In this document: positions 19,938-29,863 of the stretch, in pieces | Numbering within the stretch: the first letter of the stretch is position 1 | Layout of the letters: the number at the start of each line of letters is the position of its first letter | DNA from: Pogonophryne albipinna | Lineage: Eukaryota > Chordata > Actinopteri > Perciformes > Artedidraconidae | DNA: 64,000 nucleotides | Reading direction: 5' to 3' | Assembly: GCA_028583405.1 (NCBI GenBank) | Contig: CM053243.1 | Location: forward strand, 34,189,420 to 34,253,419 | Position numbers and translations under genes: made by a program | The notes under the pieces: generated by a model | The model's database searches: none | Seen by the model: the letters and a program-made list of their open reading frames with translations, nothing else | Told to the model about the DNA's origin: nothing

Positions 19938-22266
19938 ATGCTGCCCTCACCAACTGGTCCCTGCCAGACTAGCAGTCGCAGCCTGGTCTTTGGTCTGGGC
20001 CCCAGCATCACCAGTGAGGATGGCATCATCACCGGCGCCAAACTGCCAACTGGTCGTCAGATCTTACGCTGCATGCTTGCCAAGAAACCTGGTGCAAACG
20101 GAGCGTTGTCACAGTTCGAGGCAACCAAGGGTGTCCTGGAGCAGGTGCGGCTATTTTACAAGAAAGCCAACATCCCAATGGTGAGCGACAAGCGGGCCTG
20201 CCACAAGATGGTAGACTTAGTCAATGCTAACAACAAGCTGCGGAAAATCTCCCAGGCCAAGCGCTCCAGTGAGACTACAGCGAAACAATTGGAGAAAATG
20301 GAGTGCAGACTTGATGCCACATTTCCGCTGTGGCCTCCAAATGTTGAAAAGCTGATTGATAACCTAGAAGACCTAGCTTTCTTGGCCAGCATGAAGACCA
20401 ACAGAGTGGCCACATTTGGTGTATTGGACAAAAAGCTGCAGCTCAAGGTGAAGCGGCGAGAGGAGCGTCAAGCTGCTGCAGCAGCCAGGCAGTCCCGCTG
20501 TGAAAAGGAGCTGGAGGAGATGACGGCAATGTCCAGCTTGGTGTCGGAGAGTGATGAGGAGCCAGAGGAGGATACTAACACAGTCTGTCCAACATCTGAG
20601 GACGAACCATCCCACAAGCGTAAGAAGACTGGAACAAACGTCTTCATTTCACATGACATCCTTAGCCGACCAAGTGTTGTGTCACTGGCTACAAGGTTGA
20701 AGATGTCACCAACGCAACAGGCTGCCTTCACGCGTGGCCTGGTTACAGAGTCAGGCGGTGAATGTACACATCTCTCTGCATCTTACGCAACAGCTGACCG
20801 AGCAAGACGCCAAGTGCTGGAGACAATCAGTGAGGAACGGCACAAGCAGTGGACACCACCTACACTGGGACAGCAAGTTAACACCGATGCTCAGCAATGT
20901 GCGCCAGTTGGAGGAGCGTCTTACAGTGGTGGTTGGAGATGCAGAGCGGCTGAAACTGCTTGGTGTCCCGGCGTATAAGAAGCAGACCAATGAGGCATGT
21001 GGAGTGATCATTGCCCGGTTGACATCCAAGTTGCTGCAGGACTGGTGCTGCGCTGACCAGGTTGTCAACATGGCATTTGACACCACTGCGTCAAACACCG
21101 GCCATCTCACAGCAGCCTGCATTGCCATACAGCTCTCACTGGGCCGACCACTGCTTTGGTCTGGGTGCCGGCACCACATTGGTGAGGTCCTCCTGAACCA
21201 GGTTTTTACAGACCTGAAGGTGGAGACATCACGCTCGCAAGATGTTACCTTGTTCACACGTCTGAGAGATAAATGGAACCTGTTACCACAAGAATCCAGC
21301 AGCCAATGGTCCCGTTGCAACACCGAACAACCACTCCTGGGCAAGTTACGTGCTGAACTTGTCAGGTGCGCAAAATAAGTGACTGACCACAAGCGAGGTG
21401 ACTACCGTGAATTTGTGCAGCTGTGTCTTGTGTTTCTGGATGCAGGTGGTGAAGAGCAGACTGCAGTGACCTTCCAACGACCGGGAGCGCTCCACAAGGC
21501 ACGATGGATGGCCAAGCTGCTCTATACTCTCAAACTGGCTTTGATGAAGCAGCACATCGCGTTGCTTCCCCAGGGCACAATTACCACACGGCAGCAGGTG
21601 CCGAAGATTCGGGCATTTGCCATTTTCATTACACACATCTATGCAAAGTGGTGGTTGACCTGCGAGAAATCTGTAGATGCTGCCTGGAATGACCTGACAC
21701 TCTACCACCACCTGCAGGCATACAAGGCTGTAGATGAGGGCATTGCAGCATCAGCGATCAAGGCACTGGAGAGGCATCGCTGGTACCTGACAGGTGAGAT
21801 GCTACCCCTGGCTCTCTTCAGCAGCAAGGTGCCCAATGAGGACAAGCGTGCACTTGCCAGTGCGATCTTGGAGCACAAGCCCGCTCATCTCCCCATGCAC
21901 ATCCCTGAGCAGCGCTTTGGCACTGGCTTTGGCAAGCCAAAGTTCCCCACCCTCTGGCCAACCACCAGCTTGGCTGATCTCGCCAATAAGGATTGCTGGT
22001 TTGGGATGCACCAGCTGCACATTGATCCAGAATTTATGTCTCTCGATGTGAAGGAATGGGCGACCAATGCTGCGTTCAAAAAAAGTGAGGTCAATGTATG
22101 TGCAATGAACGTGGTCAATGACTGTGCCGAGCGTGGCGTCAAGCTCACGTCCGACTTCGTCGCAGTGGCAAGGAAGGAGCAGCACCTGCAGAATGTGCTG
22201 CAGGCAGTTGAACATGACCGCAGCCAACAGCCAAACCTTCGCCGCTGCAAGCTAATCGCAAGCTAA
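19938..22266 (+). pseudogene. DDE-like transposase gene, broken
   Basis: About 770 codons in three pieces: 19938 to ~20865, a frameshift, then to 21375, a TAA (21376-21378), then on to 22266. The N-terminal part has GRQILRCMLAKKPGAN, a glutamate-rich coiled region (about residues 170-215) and a basic KRKKTGTN stretch that could be a nuclear signal. The core has VVNMAFDTTASNTG (candidate first catalytic Asp) followed by LLWSGCRHHIGE, a C..H/H signature seen in several eukaryotic DDE transposases. The last part has RPGALHKARWMAKLLYTLKL and VNDCAERGVKLTSDF. I recognise this as a family of unnamed proteins scattered in invertebrate and fish genomes but cannot name the superfamily. Confidence 0.6.
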
Positions 22267-22344
22267 TCGCAAGCTTGCGATAGGACGGTTACTCTTGGGT
22301 GGCGGGTAGGGAGACATATCGGGGGGGAGACGCACGGGCTAGGT

Positions 22345-23628
22345 TCAGAGTTCAGGTTCCATTTCCTGACGGTTCGTCAGGTTGAGCCACCTGGCTCTCT
22401 CCTGTACCACCATAATTCCCAGTGCTTTGCCCGTGGCTTGGACTGCACAGCGCTGCACACGGAGGCAAATGTCCGTGATCGCTGTGATCTCGTCCCACAC
22501 GGCAGGCTCAGGTTTGCTCGACAAGTCTTCGCAGAGCTCCGCCTGGTAGGCGGTCAGCAGCGAGGAGACGTTGAGCGCCCTGGCGGACAAAGCTGCGGCT
22601 TTATAGGCCCGTTCGGTCATCGCTGACTGGAACCGGTCTGCCTTTTCCGGTAGCATGGGGTTCCTGCTCGGTGTCGAAGCCAGCCTCGGTTGGAGGTGGG
22701 CTGCCACCAGTGGTTCCATGGGCGGCATGCGGAGCAGGCCGAGCCTCTCCATACCGTCACAGTCCAGGGAGGAGGCACCCTGGATTGGGACCTTGTTGCT
22801 AAAAGGGCGGTCTCTCCACGAGACTGACACCTCGTCCAGCATCTCCGGAAAGACTTGAAGGAGCTGCCTCTTCGTCCTCGTTGCTTGGGGCAAGTTCTTC
22901 CCCTCGTAGCGAGATCTGGAGGTCTCCTTGGCCACTTCAGGCCATGGGATGTCCAGCCTGGACGCAGCGCGTTGACACACGGCCTGCAAGTCCATACTTA
23001 GGACGTGCGAAGCTGGTGTGCTTTCACCCGGGAGAGCGGACATCGCTCCCGGCTTTGCAGCCTGAGCCGATGAAACGAAGATGTCATCCTCATCCGAGTC
23101 GGACAGGAGGAACTCAGAGGTATCCTCTTCATCCTCCATATAGTCCAACTCCAGGACATCCTCCGCGGGTGGAACCATGGTGAGGTCCAGTTGGGAGCCC
23201 CAGCTTGACACAGCGCGGGGCTCCGCTCTCTCGGCTCTTGCCGCCACCGGGTCCCAGCCTGACACGGCGTGGGGCTCCGGTTCTGCGGCTGCCGCTGTTG
23301 TTGAGCCCCAGTCTGACACAGCGCGGGGCACAATCTCTGCGGCGGACGCCACCATGTCTTGATTGCCGGCTGGCGAATCAGCGGACATGAGGGGGTCCTG
23401 TCCCGACAAGCTAGCTTGGCGTGATAACCGTCGGCGGAGGCTCTTAATGGTGAAGCGGGCACAATGCCCGCACGAGCCGGGGTTATCGATAGCCTCCCGG
23501 GCGTGTTCCAGCCCGAGGCAGGACGAGCAGACCTGGTGTGAGTCTGTGCCTGAGATCTTAAACCCGCAGCCGCATAGCCGAGCCTCCGTGTCCCTGACTC
23601 CTCTGGTGTGAGGGAGAGAAGGGTCCAT
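22345..23628 (-). CDS. DIRS gag-like protein
   Basis: Start chosen at the ATG at 23628 (MDPSLPHTRG); the frame stays open to 23721, but those residues look like leader. The N-terminal part has a cysteine/histidine cluster (CGCGFKISGTDSH, CSSCLGLEHA, CGHC) typical of DIRS gag proteins. The middle has three or four imperfect proline/alanine repeats ending in an acidic stretch (LDYMEDEEDTSEFLLSDSDE). The C-terminal half (PWPEVAKETSRSRYEGKNLP, FQSAMTERAYKAAALSARAL) is the conserved DIRS gag core. The protein would package element RNA in the cytoplasm. It is the only full-length frame of this DIRS copy. Confidence 0.8.
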   Translation of the reverse strand: MDPSLPHTRGVRDTEARLCGCGFKISGTDSHQVCSSCLGLEHAREAIDNPGSCGHCARFTIKSLRRRLSRQASLSGQDPLMSADSPAGNQDMVASAAEIVPRAVSDWGSTTAAAAEPEPHAVSGWDPVAARAERAEPRAVSSWGSQLDLTMVPPAEDVLELDYMEDEEDTSEFLLSDSDEDDIFVSSAQAAKPGAMSALPGESTPASHVLSMDLQAVCQRAASRLDIPWPEVAKETSRSRYEGKNLPQATRTKRQLLQVFPEMLDEVSVSWRDRPFSNKVPIQGASSLDCDGMERLGLLRMPPMEPLVAAHLQPRLASTPSRNPMLPEKADRFQSAMTERAYKAAALSARALNVSSLLTAYQAELCEDLSSKPEPAVWDEITAITDICLRVQRCAVQATGKALGIMVVQERARWLNLTNRQEMEPEL

Positions 23629-24103
23629 CTTCGTTCGCCGGGGTGTCGTTACCGTGGTGTCGGTGTGGAGGGAAGAAAAAACTAGCAACCGGTATGTTAC
23701 TAGCTTGAAGAAAAAAATCAAACCTTACCGTTATTTCGACAGAAAGAAACGGCGAGGCAGATTACAATATTAACTGGTGTGTTAATATTGCTCAGTCTTC
23801 TTGCAAAGCAAAAAAGTAACCGGCAAGTGCCCGTCGACCGAATGTTAGCTTTGGGTTCAGTCTGTGGACCGTTAAGCTAGCCCGGTTACTGATAATTCGA
23901 GATGTGCTCTGAAGCGAGAAGAGGTGTTTGAATGACGCTGCGTCGTAGCGCAAGCTACTTAAAGGGTGGGTGGATTCCCTGACGTAGACGTCAAGATCAC
24001 CAGCCAATCAGGATTGGCGTAATGAGATTGATGCTTCTGTTTGCATACGCGTTGAGGCGCATCCCATAGTGAGACATCGAACGGAGTGTTATGAATGAGA
24101 ACT
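23629..24103 (-). repeat. DIRS 5' leader and left inverted terminal repeat
   Basis: Non-coding 5' end of copy 1. The outer part (about 23950-24100: GACGTAGACGTCAAGATCAC, GCATACGCGTTGAGGCGCAT, GAGACATCGAACGGAGTG) recurs inverted at 16945-17035 and in direct form at 46680-46770. It probably holds the promoter and the recombination sites, as in other DIRS elements. Confidence 0.7.
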
Positions 24104-24366
24104 GTTTTCACCCACGCTAACTTTACATGGAAGCTGCATACACGTTCACCTGGCGAGACCTCAAATCATCTTTGTAATATCTATTAAACTATAGATCATA
24201 CACATCGACTGGACGTGGAATCTAAGAGTACAATATACACTTCTCGCCAGAAATCGAATCAAAAAGCATTTTAATGGCCAAACTATTCCACAATTTAGGA
24301 TTTTCCAGAGAGGTTTATTTGTGAATAAACGTCCCTCCGGAGCGTTTGCAATGAACGGGCCGGGAG

Positions 24367-24956
24367 TAGGGCTGCACGATTTTGGGAAAAAATCTAATTG
24401 TGATTTTTCTGACAAATATTGCGATTGCGATTCGAATTGCGATATTTGTTTTTAAGCCACCCAACGGAAGTTTATTGTAAAATGCGGCCCGAACTCCGGC
24501 TAGGAAGGTCGTATCAACGTGCTCCCGTCTCTAGCACCCCCGCAGCCCGAGCTACGAGTGAAAAAACTAAACTTACATGAAACTTCCGTTGGGTTGCTTT
24601 AAAGTCAAGCTACAGTTTAAGATTCACCCTGTAATAGAAACACGTGATGGAGCATTACTAACCTGACTCAGAAACCATCTAGGAAAGCTCCATTGGAAGC
24701 CATTTGGAAAGGGCAGGCACTTTCAAAAGCACTTGGCAGGTATCTGTCTATCACCTTCTATCATGGGCTACTTCTGATTGATTAACAATGGCTGGTACAT
24801 GTGGAGCACAGCACTTCTGATTGGTGTGGATGACTGACACACAATAAAAAAAATTAAAAAAAAAAAAATTAAAAAAAATCGCAGGCTTTGCGATTTAATA
24901 ATCGCATCATTTCAAATCGCGATTTCGATTTAAAATCGATTAATCGTTCAGCCCTA
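24367..24956. mobile_element. hAT MITE, TAGGGCTGCACGATT family
   Basis: Ends TAGGGCTGCACGATT and AATCGTTCAGCCCTA are inverted repeats. The 8-bp flanks GCCGGGAG are exact (24359-24366 and 24957-24964). The 590-bp interior is non-coding with a poly-A/T-rich stretch and GCGATTT repeats near the right end. It sits in the right arm of family Y. A related but distinct element is at 48747-49074. Confidence 0.92.
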
Positions 24957-25074
24957 GCCGGGAGCATGTTGTTTCAACAACATACACTTTAAAACATGTC
25001 TCTGGGTCGTAATAAGGGCATGAACAATCGGCCTATATGGTCGTTTTTTTGTAGGAGGACAGGCTGGAGTTTCC

Positions 25075-27345
25075 ACAACAAGTGAAAAAGTTCAGTCAAG
25101 ATTTCCCCCACATGCTCTGACATGCTCTGAAGTATTGTTTATTTTCAGTGGAGAGAGAAGTCACACTTTTCTCTTCACATTATGATGCACTGCAGTTTGC
25201 TCTCGGATTTGGCAGGAGCAGTGGGGGGAAGCGGACAGTTATGAAGGAGGTTGTGATTGATTGTATTATATTGGCTGTGTAGAATTACACTGCTATAATA
25301 TCCCTGAGGAGGGGGGGGGGGGGTTAAGCTTCTGTAGGAGGAAGGTACAGTCTATCCACTGCAGGATCTCGCTTTTTTACAGAGATGATGGTTAAACTTG
25401 AGGAGGAAAAAAATAGATGGAATTGTTGATGTGTTGTATCGCACACTTTGGATAAGTTCAATTCCACGTTTCTGCCTTCCTTTTAAGTGACTCATTTTCA
25501 GTTACACTTGATCTATATTGTATCATTGGTAAATTGCAGGTGTGAAGGATTTTTATAAACTAGGGAATTGAATGCTGATACTGGCTTAAGATGAGTTGGA
25601 TGCCCATGCTGAAGGACTGCAAGGCCTGTTTCTCTCCCTCGATTCATCATATTTTCAGTGTAAGTCAGGATGTGAAATGATAGAGATAAAGCTGTGAGAA
25701 GCACTGCTTTCTGGACATTGCATCATACAACTGTTGACTATGTCTACAAATATTCATTGGTTCTCCTAGTTAAGAAGGTAATTAAGATTTGTTTTACTGC
25801 ACTATTTCGCAGTGCAACACCAGGGTAGTATAGCAGGAGGATTCATACTACATTAATCCAAAACGAGAAATTGACACAAAACAAACGGACGTAACGAAAA
25901 CGCAAATAAGGCAAGAAAATGTTTTGTAAATAGAATTTACAGATCTAAATTAATAACTACATTTCAAAGAAAGCAGTGATGAACATGTTTCAGAATATTT
26001 TTGGGGCATTTTTAGACATTAATGTAATCATTAAACTGATTTATCCAGATCTGCACAGCACAGCCGCATTCTGAAACCACTTGTTTTCACGCAATTCTTT
26101 GAGCAATAAGATGGATGGAAGTGGATTAAACTCATTAGCTCATGATTTTCAGCTTTGACATTATTTCAGTGCACCAAGCGAGATGTGGTGCAGTTTAAGG
26201 CCCCTTCAGCTTTGATATAATAGACAGAATATAGTGGCAAATGGCTGTTGATGTCTTATTCAAGAAAAACCAGAACATTGCACAATTATGTTTGAGCTTA
26301 TATGAAATGCGAGGCTCACTACTATACTACGACTAGAAACGGTAATATTCTACAACCTTTAAAAAGGAGAAACTATTGTCTCTATTCTGAAACTCTTCAC
26401 TGCAAAGCCTTTTTTCTTTAGTTATATCTCAACTTAAAAGTATGCATAATAGCATGCTAATGATGAGCTCAGGTAGAGTCTGCACAAGTACTGACTGTAC
26501 TTGTTAGTGTCATGCAGGTGTTGCCACTTGAGAAGTCCAGCTTAATTAAATCAACAGGAGTTACCTCTCTATACAAAGACAGCATCTTTTGTAAGGGGTA
26601 TGCATTTTAATTGCTGTGTTCTGCATAAATCCAAGCTTGTTGAAGTACGTTTTTGAAGCTTTTCATCACACTAGGTTTGTTTAACTTTGTTGCCTTCCTT
26701 GTCAGATTTTAATTATGTTCTCGCTTCTGGCGTACATTGGTAGTTGCAGCACTTCCGAGTGAAAATGAGGGAACTGGAGGTGATGGAGACCTTTCTGGCC
26801 ACTCATGGCAATTGTCACAGATGTTGCTCCAGTACATTCAGCAGCGTGTCAAGTGCAATGAAGTGCTTGTTAACTGGTTCAAACTGGCTGTATTATTTGC
26901 ATATTGGCTCTTTGGAAAACTGCAACATGACATTTAATTAATTCTATGGAGAAATCTTTCATATCCTGCACTTCAAGCTTGTAACTTTCATAAGCACGAG
27001 TGAAAAACAAGAACATTCAGTAATGCTGGAAACTAGCAGTATCTGGACTGAAAACGTTATTCCTTTTTGATTGTATTTATTACACAGCAGAAAGAAAACG
27101 GCGTCAAAATATGAAAGAAATGCATGACTTCCAACCACTTAACTGGTCTGGCTGCCATAAAATAAAAAATGCAAAACAATAATTATTTTGTTCAGTTAAA
27201 TCATCTCATTGCTTAGCAGATCAGCAGTAAAAGCAGCATGTCAGGTTGTTTTAGTTTCGCTAAATATGTGCCATCTGATGTGTTCTCCATGCGATGACAG
27301 TCAACAACTGATGAAGGATCATTATCTCACCAGCAATGCCTCTCA
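25075..27345. other. Unassigned intergenic sequence
   Basis: About 2.3 kb with a 13-bp poly-G run at 25311-25323. No repeat family, splice-supported exon or coding motif was recognised. It may be single-copy host DNA. Confidence 0.5.
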
Positions 27346-28100
27346 ACCCCAGGCAAGGGCGTCGCCTGGACCTGGAAACATTCGGGGCTTAGCCCACAGT
27401 GGCGGCGCTACAGTCGAATTTTCTACTGCAAGACTCCCCACAAGCACATACACAATTGCGCCATCTGGTGTCACAAACGTGTCTGCATTAGCTTTGTTAC
27501 GGCAATGGATTGTGGGAGATTCTCATAGCACGTGAGGATCTCTTGAGGGGAAGGTGCCTGTATTATCTCGGTGGACAAAATGTATATTTTTATTTTATAA
27601 GGACAATAACGTACTGTTGTGTTTGTTTAGTTTAATGTTAATTGTTTAATGCTCACAGTCACAGCAACATGTTTTTGTGTGATTGGTTTTATATGATTTA
27701 TCAACGTGATCATCAATAGCTAATCTGAGCACCAGAACCCAGCTCACGTGTCCTTTTATGCTGTCCATTGAAATGCAGGAAAGTAATCACCAGCTCTGAG
27801 TGATCTGTTGCCGAGGGGACACTACACCGGAGTTACATAAGCAGAGATAAAGTGCTATTTTGAGGGAACTCACCTCCTCTGGGGTCCCCCAGGAAGATTT
27901 TTTTTAAATGTTGAAGTTAAAAGCATCAATCTTGTGCACTTTGAGAGCAACATTAAGAGATATGGATACATCTCTCAACACCCATATGTCAACAAAAATC
28001 AAATAATCAGAATCAGAAATGGGTTTATTATTTAAAAACACTTCAGTTTCCAATTAAATCATAAACTATGTCAAATTATTAGAAGTTGTTAGTAATCAGA

Positions 28101-28402
28101 TTAAACAGAAAAAGGGATGGAAGGAGGACATAATAATCCCTCATCACTTGCTGTTTGCGGTTGAAATGATCTCTTTTGCTGGCCAAACATGCTGGATGGA
28201 AAGCAGTGGTGTCTCACTTGCCTTGGCCCTGTATCTGCAGTCCCTAAATCAGTCATGTTACCCATTGACTCTTGTCTGTTCTGGTGTTCCTGTTCATTGT
28301 TGTCTCCATTGTCGTTCTTGCCTGTTGTATCTCCTTCTTGTGTGTCCCTTTCTCCTGTTCTCCTTTCTTCATCCTCTACTCTGTTTGGCTCATCTGTGAT
28401 GA
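28101..28402 (-). pseudogene. hAT transposase exon fragment (TTF-finger N-terminal region)
   Basis: The upper boundary at 28402 follows a splice acceptor (CTACACAG on the minus strand). The product starts VITDEPNRVEDEERRTGERD, a charged low-complexity segment, and ends FGQQKRSFQPQ. The latter matches the F-x-x-x-KRSFQ motif that opens the TTF-type zinc finger of MYM-like hAT transposases. After RSFQPQ the similarity is lost and the frame ends at FSV. It is a truncated pseudogene. Confidence 0.5.
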
Positions 28403-29504
28403 CTGTGTAGGTAAACACAAACAAGTATGTAAGTAAATCAGTTTCCAGCTCTGTCAAATAAATGAATTTCAAGATACACAAATTTGTCTTCATTAAAATG
28501 AGTATCACCACACTGTCACAAAATGTAATACTAACCAATTGAAAATAGTTAAATTTACATTGGAAACCTCTTGTAGATATCACTGTTAAGAGTAGTTATC
28601 TGCCAATAGGACAGAATCATTCCTATACAAATGCAGTTTGAGTAATTCACTTAATATATTCACTTCACACTTTAATATAGTCATTTTCACTTGATACTCT
28701 AATATAGTCATCTTTCTGCATTCAACACTAAGGAAAGCTGTACAATTTGACATGATAATGAGGAAAAAAGGCCTCCGACAATGCAGATCATTTTTTGATC
28801 ATATCAATTTTAAGATGGGGGTCAAGGCTTAATATTTGGGAGCATAGTGTCCCTTGCCCCCTTTCAGGAGCCCCACTGGATTAGCTTTGATCTGAAAGCT
28901 TGTTAGCTGGCTGTCCATCTCATAATGTACACATAGAAACTAGCTGTCAATAGGAAATATCAATCAGAAGAATTATAATTTCATGCAAAAATCTGTCACA
29001 AAAAGAGGTTGTACATTTAAATTCAGGTGTTGTTATGGCAACGTCAGTTGCCAAACAGCCACATTTACTGCTGCAAATACGTTCAAACATGCTGTTGACA
29101 CGTAAAGCAGTGGCAACTATGCCACCATTTCAGCTGACTTTTCCTCAGAAATACCGTCACATAACATCCATATATTTCAGTGCTAGGTTGATGCTAACTA
29201 TGAAACACTTTAACTGACAGGACTCAGGATCAACTGTGTAATGTAAGGTAGCTTCTAGCTTCATGTCGAACACTGACAGTAAGTCAACATTTCCCAGAGA
29301 GCTTTCTTTGAAATCACCAGGTAACGCTAAAAAACACAACATTTAGATTGTATGACAAAGTGTTTATTTAATATATCTGGCTAGCTATAGCTACTTGCTA
29401 ACGGTTTAGCTTACCCCGGCGATTCAAAGTAACGTCAACGTAGCTATAATGTATGCTTTGCTTACATGTTGACATAACTTGTAAGTTTACTGACATTTAC
29501 ATAC

Positions 29505-29601
29505 CTTGTTCACCTGGCTCAGGTGGTGGCTCTGGGGTTGTTGTGTGAGCCACCACTTGAGAATTGCCGTATTTTTTATTTAAAAAATGTCTAATGTCCA
29601 T
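29505..29601 (-). CDS. First coding exon of MYM-type hAT transposase
   Basis: The ATG at 29601 opens MDIRHFLNKKYGNSQVVAHT followed by a proline/glutamate-rich stretch. The exon ends GAACAAG|GTATGT, a good donor. M-D-I-R-x-F is the usual start of this transposase group. The paralogous copy near 33842 begins with the same MDIR motif on the same strand. It is only a 32-residue remnant; downstream exons are mostly deleted. Confidence 0.5.
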
Positions 29602-29863
29602 CTTCAGAAACTCCGCGTCCGCGGCTGAAAGTTCAAAGTTTAAACACTGTCACAGAGGAGAGGTCAGCCAATAAAACACGTTTATTTCCATGCAACTCTC
29701 TGATTGGACTGGTGGTTGCCTCTGTTGCATTCACTGAACACGGGAAATTACAATTCTGCCATCTTCTAGGTAAAGTACGGTTAATGTATTATATTATTGA
29801 GGGAGAATTTGTCCGGGGCTAAAGAAAAAACATCCGGGGCTTTGCGACGCCCATGACCCCAGG

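Larger units (their letters stand above)
19009..22270 (+). mobile_element. Unclassified DDE-like DNA transposon nested in DIRS
   Basis: This ~3.3-kb plus-strand block splits the DIRS polymerase frame: DIRS coding is open up to 19008 and the DIRS gag stop is at about 22345. It begins TAGGGTGCATCAAAAAACAC, contains ~900 bp of AT-rich 5' sequence, then a transposase-like frame after a splice-acceptor-like TTCATTCCCAG (about 19893). The right end is unclear: the coding frame runs into two copies of GCTAATCGCAA directly at the DIRS junction, and no matching terminal repeat is seen. The 3' end is probably lost. No target duplication found. Confidence 0.7.
16897..24103 (-). mobile_element. DIRS-type retrotransposon, copy 1 (defective)
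   Basis: A minus-strand DIRS element: gag (22345-23628), reverse transcriptase/RNase H (17307-19008) and the start of the tyrosine recombinase (17037-17264). It ends in an inverted terminal sequence (16897-16944, AACTATAGGTTACTTACGTA...). It sits inside family Y; the sister copy near 43456-43470 shows the uninserted GAAAACAGTATTTCCGG with no target duplication, as expected for tyrosine-recombinase integration. Defects: a nested transposon at 19009-22270, loss of the YxDD region near 18550, and loss of the recombinase catalytic domain at about 17045. Confidence 0.9.
13729..25066. mobile_element. Family-Y hAT-like element, copy 1, 11.3 kb with nested insertions
   Basis: The outer ends CGACAAGTCCTCC and GGAGGACAGGCTG are imperfect inverted repeats. 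They continue inwards through long inverted arms (CGATTGTTCAGGCCCTTATT at left, its counterpart near 25005-25030 at right). The flanks are exact 8-bp repeats GAGTTTCC (13721-13728 and 25067-25074), which supports hAT-type integration. Removing the nested elements (14650-14968, 16147-16821, 16897-24103, 24367-24956) leaves roughly 2.5 kb of non-coding, foldback-like sequence. It is therefore non-autonomous. Related copies lie at 43095-50541 and inside 9442-11544. Confidence 0.82.
27354..29855 (-). mobile_element. hAT element of MYM/TTF-finger type, internally deleted
   Basis: Termini CAAGGGCGTCGC and GCGACGCCCATG are inverted repeats with one mismatch. The 8-bp flanks ACCCCAGG are exact (27346-27353 and 29856-29863). 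On the minus strand it carries a first exon (29505-29601) and an exon near 28101-28402 that resemble the start of MYM/TTF-finger hAT transposases. No catalytic core remains, so the 2.5-kb copy is non-autonomous. A partial relative is at 33008-34080. Confidence 0.88.

Noticed and set aside
21802..22250. Minus-strand frames over the DDE-like transposase
   Set aside because: Antisense shadows; the plus strand has family motifs and the right codon continuity.
28148..28410. Plus-strand hydrophobic frames
   Set aside because: Antisense to the charged hAT transposase exon at 28101-28402.
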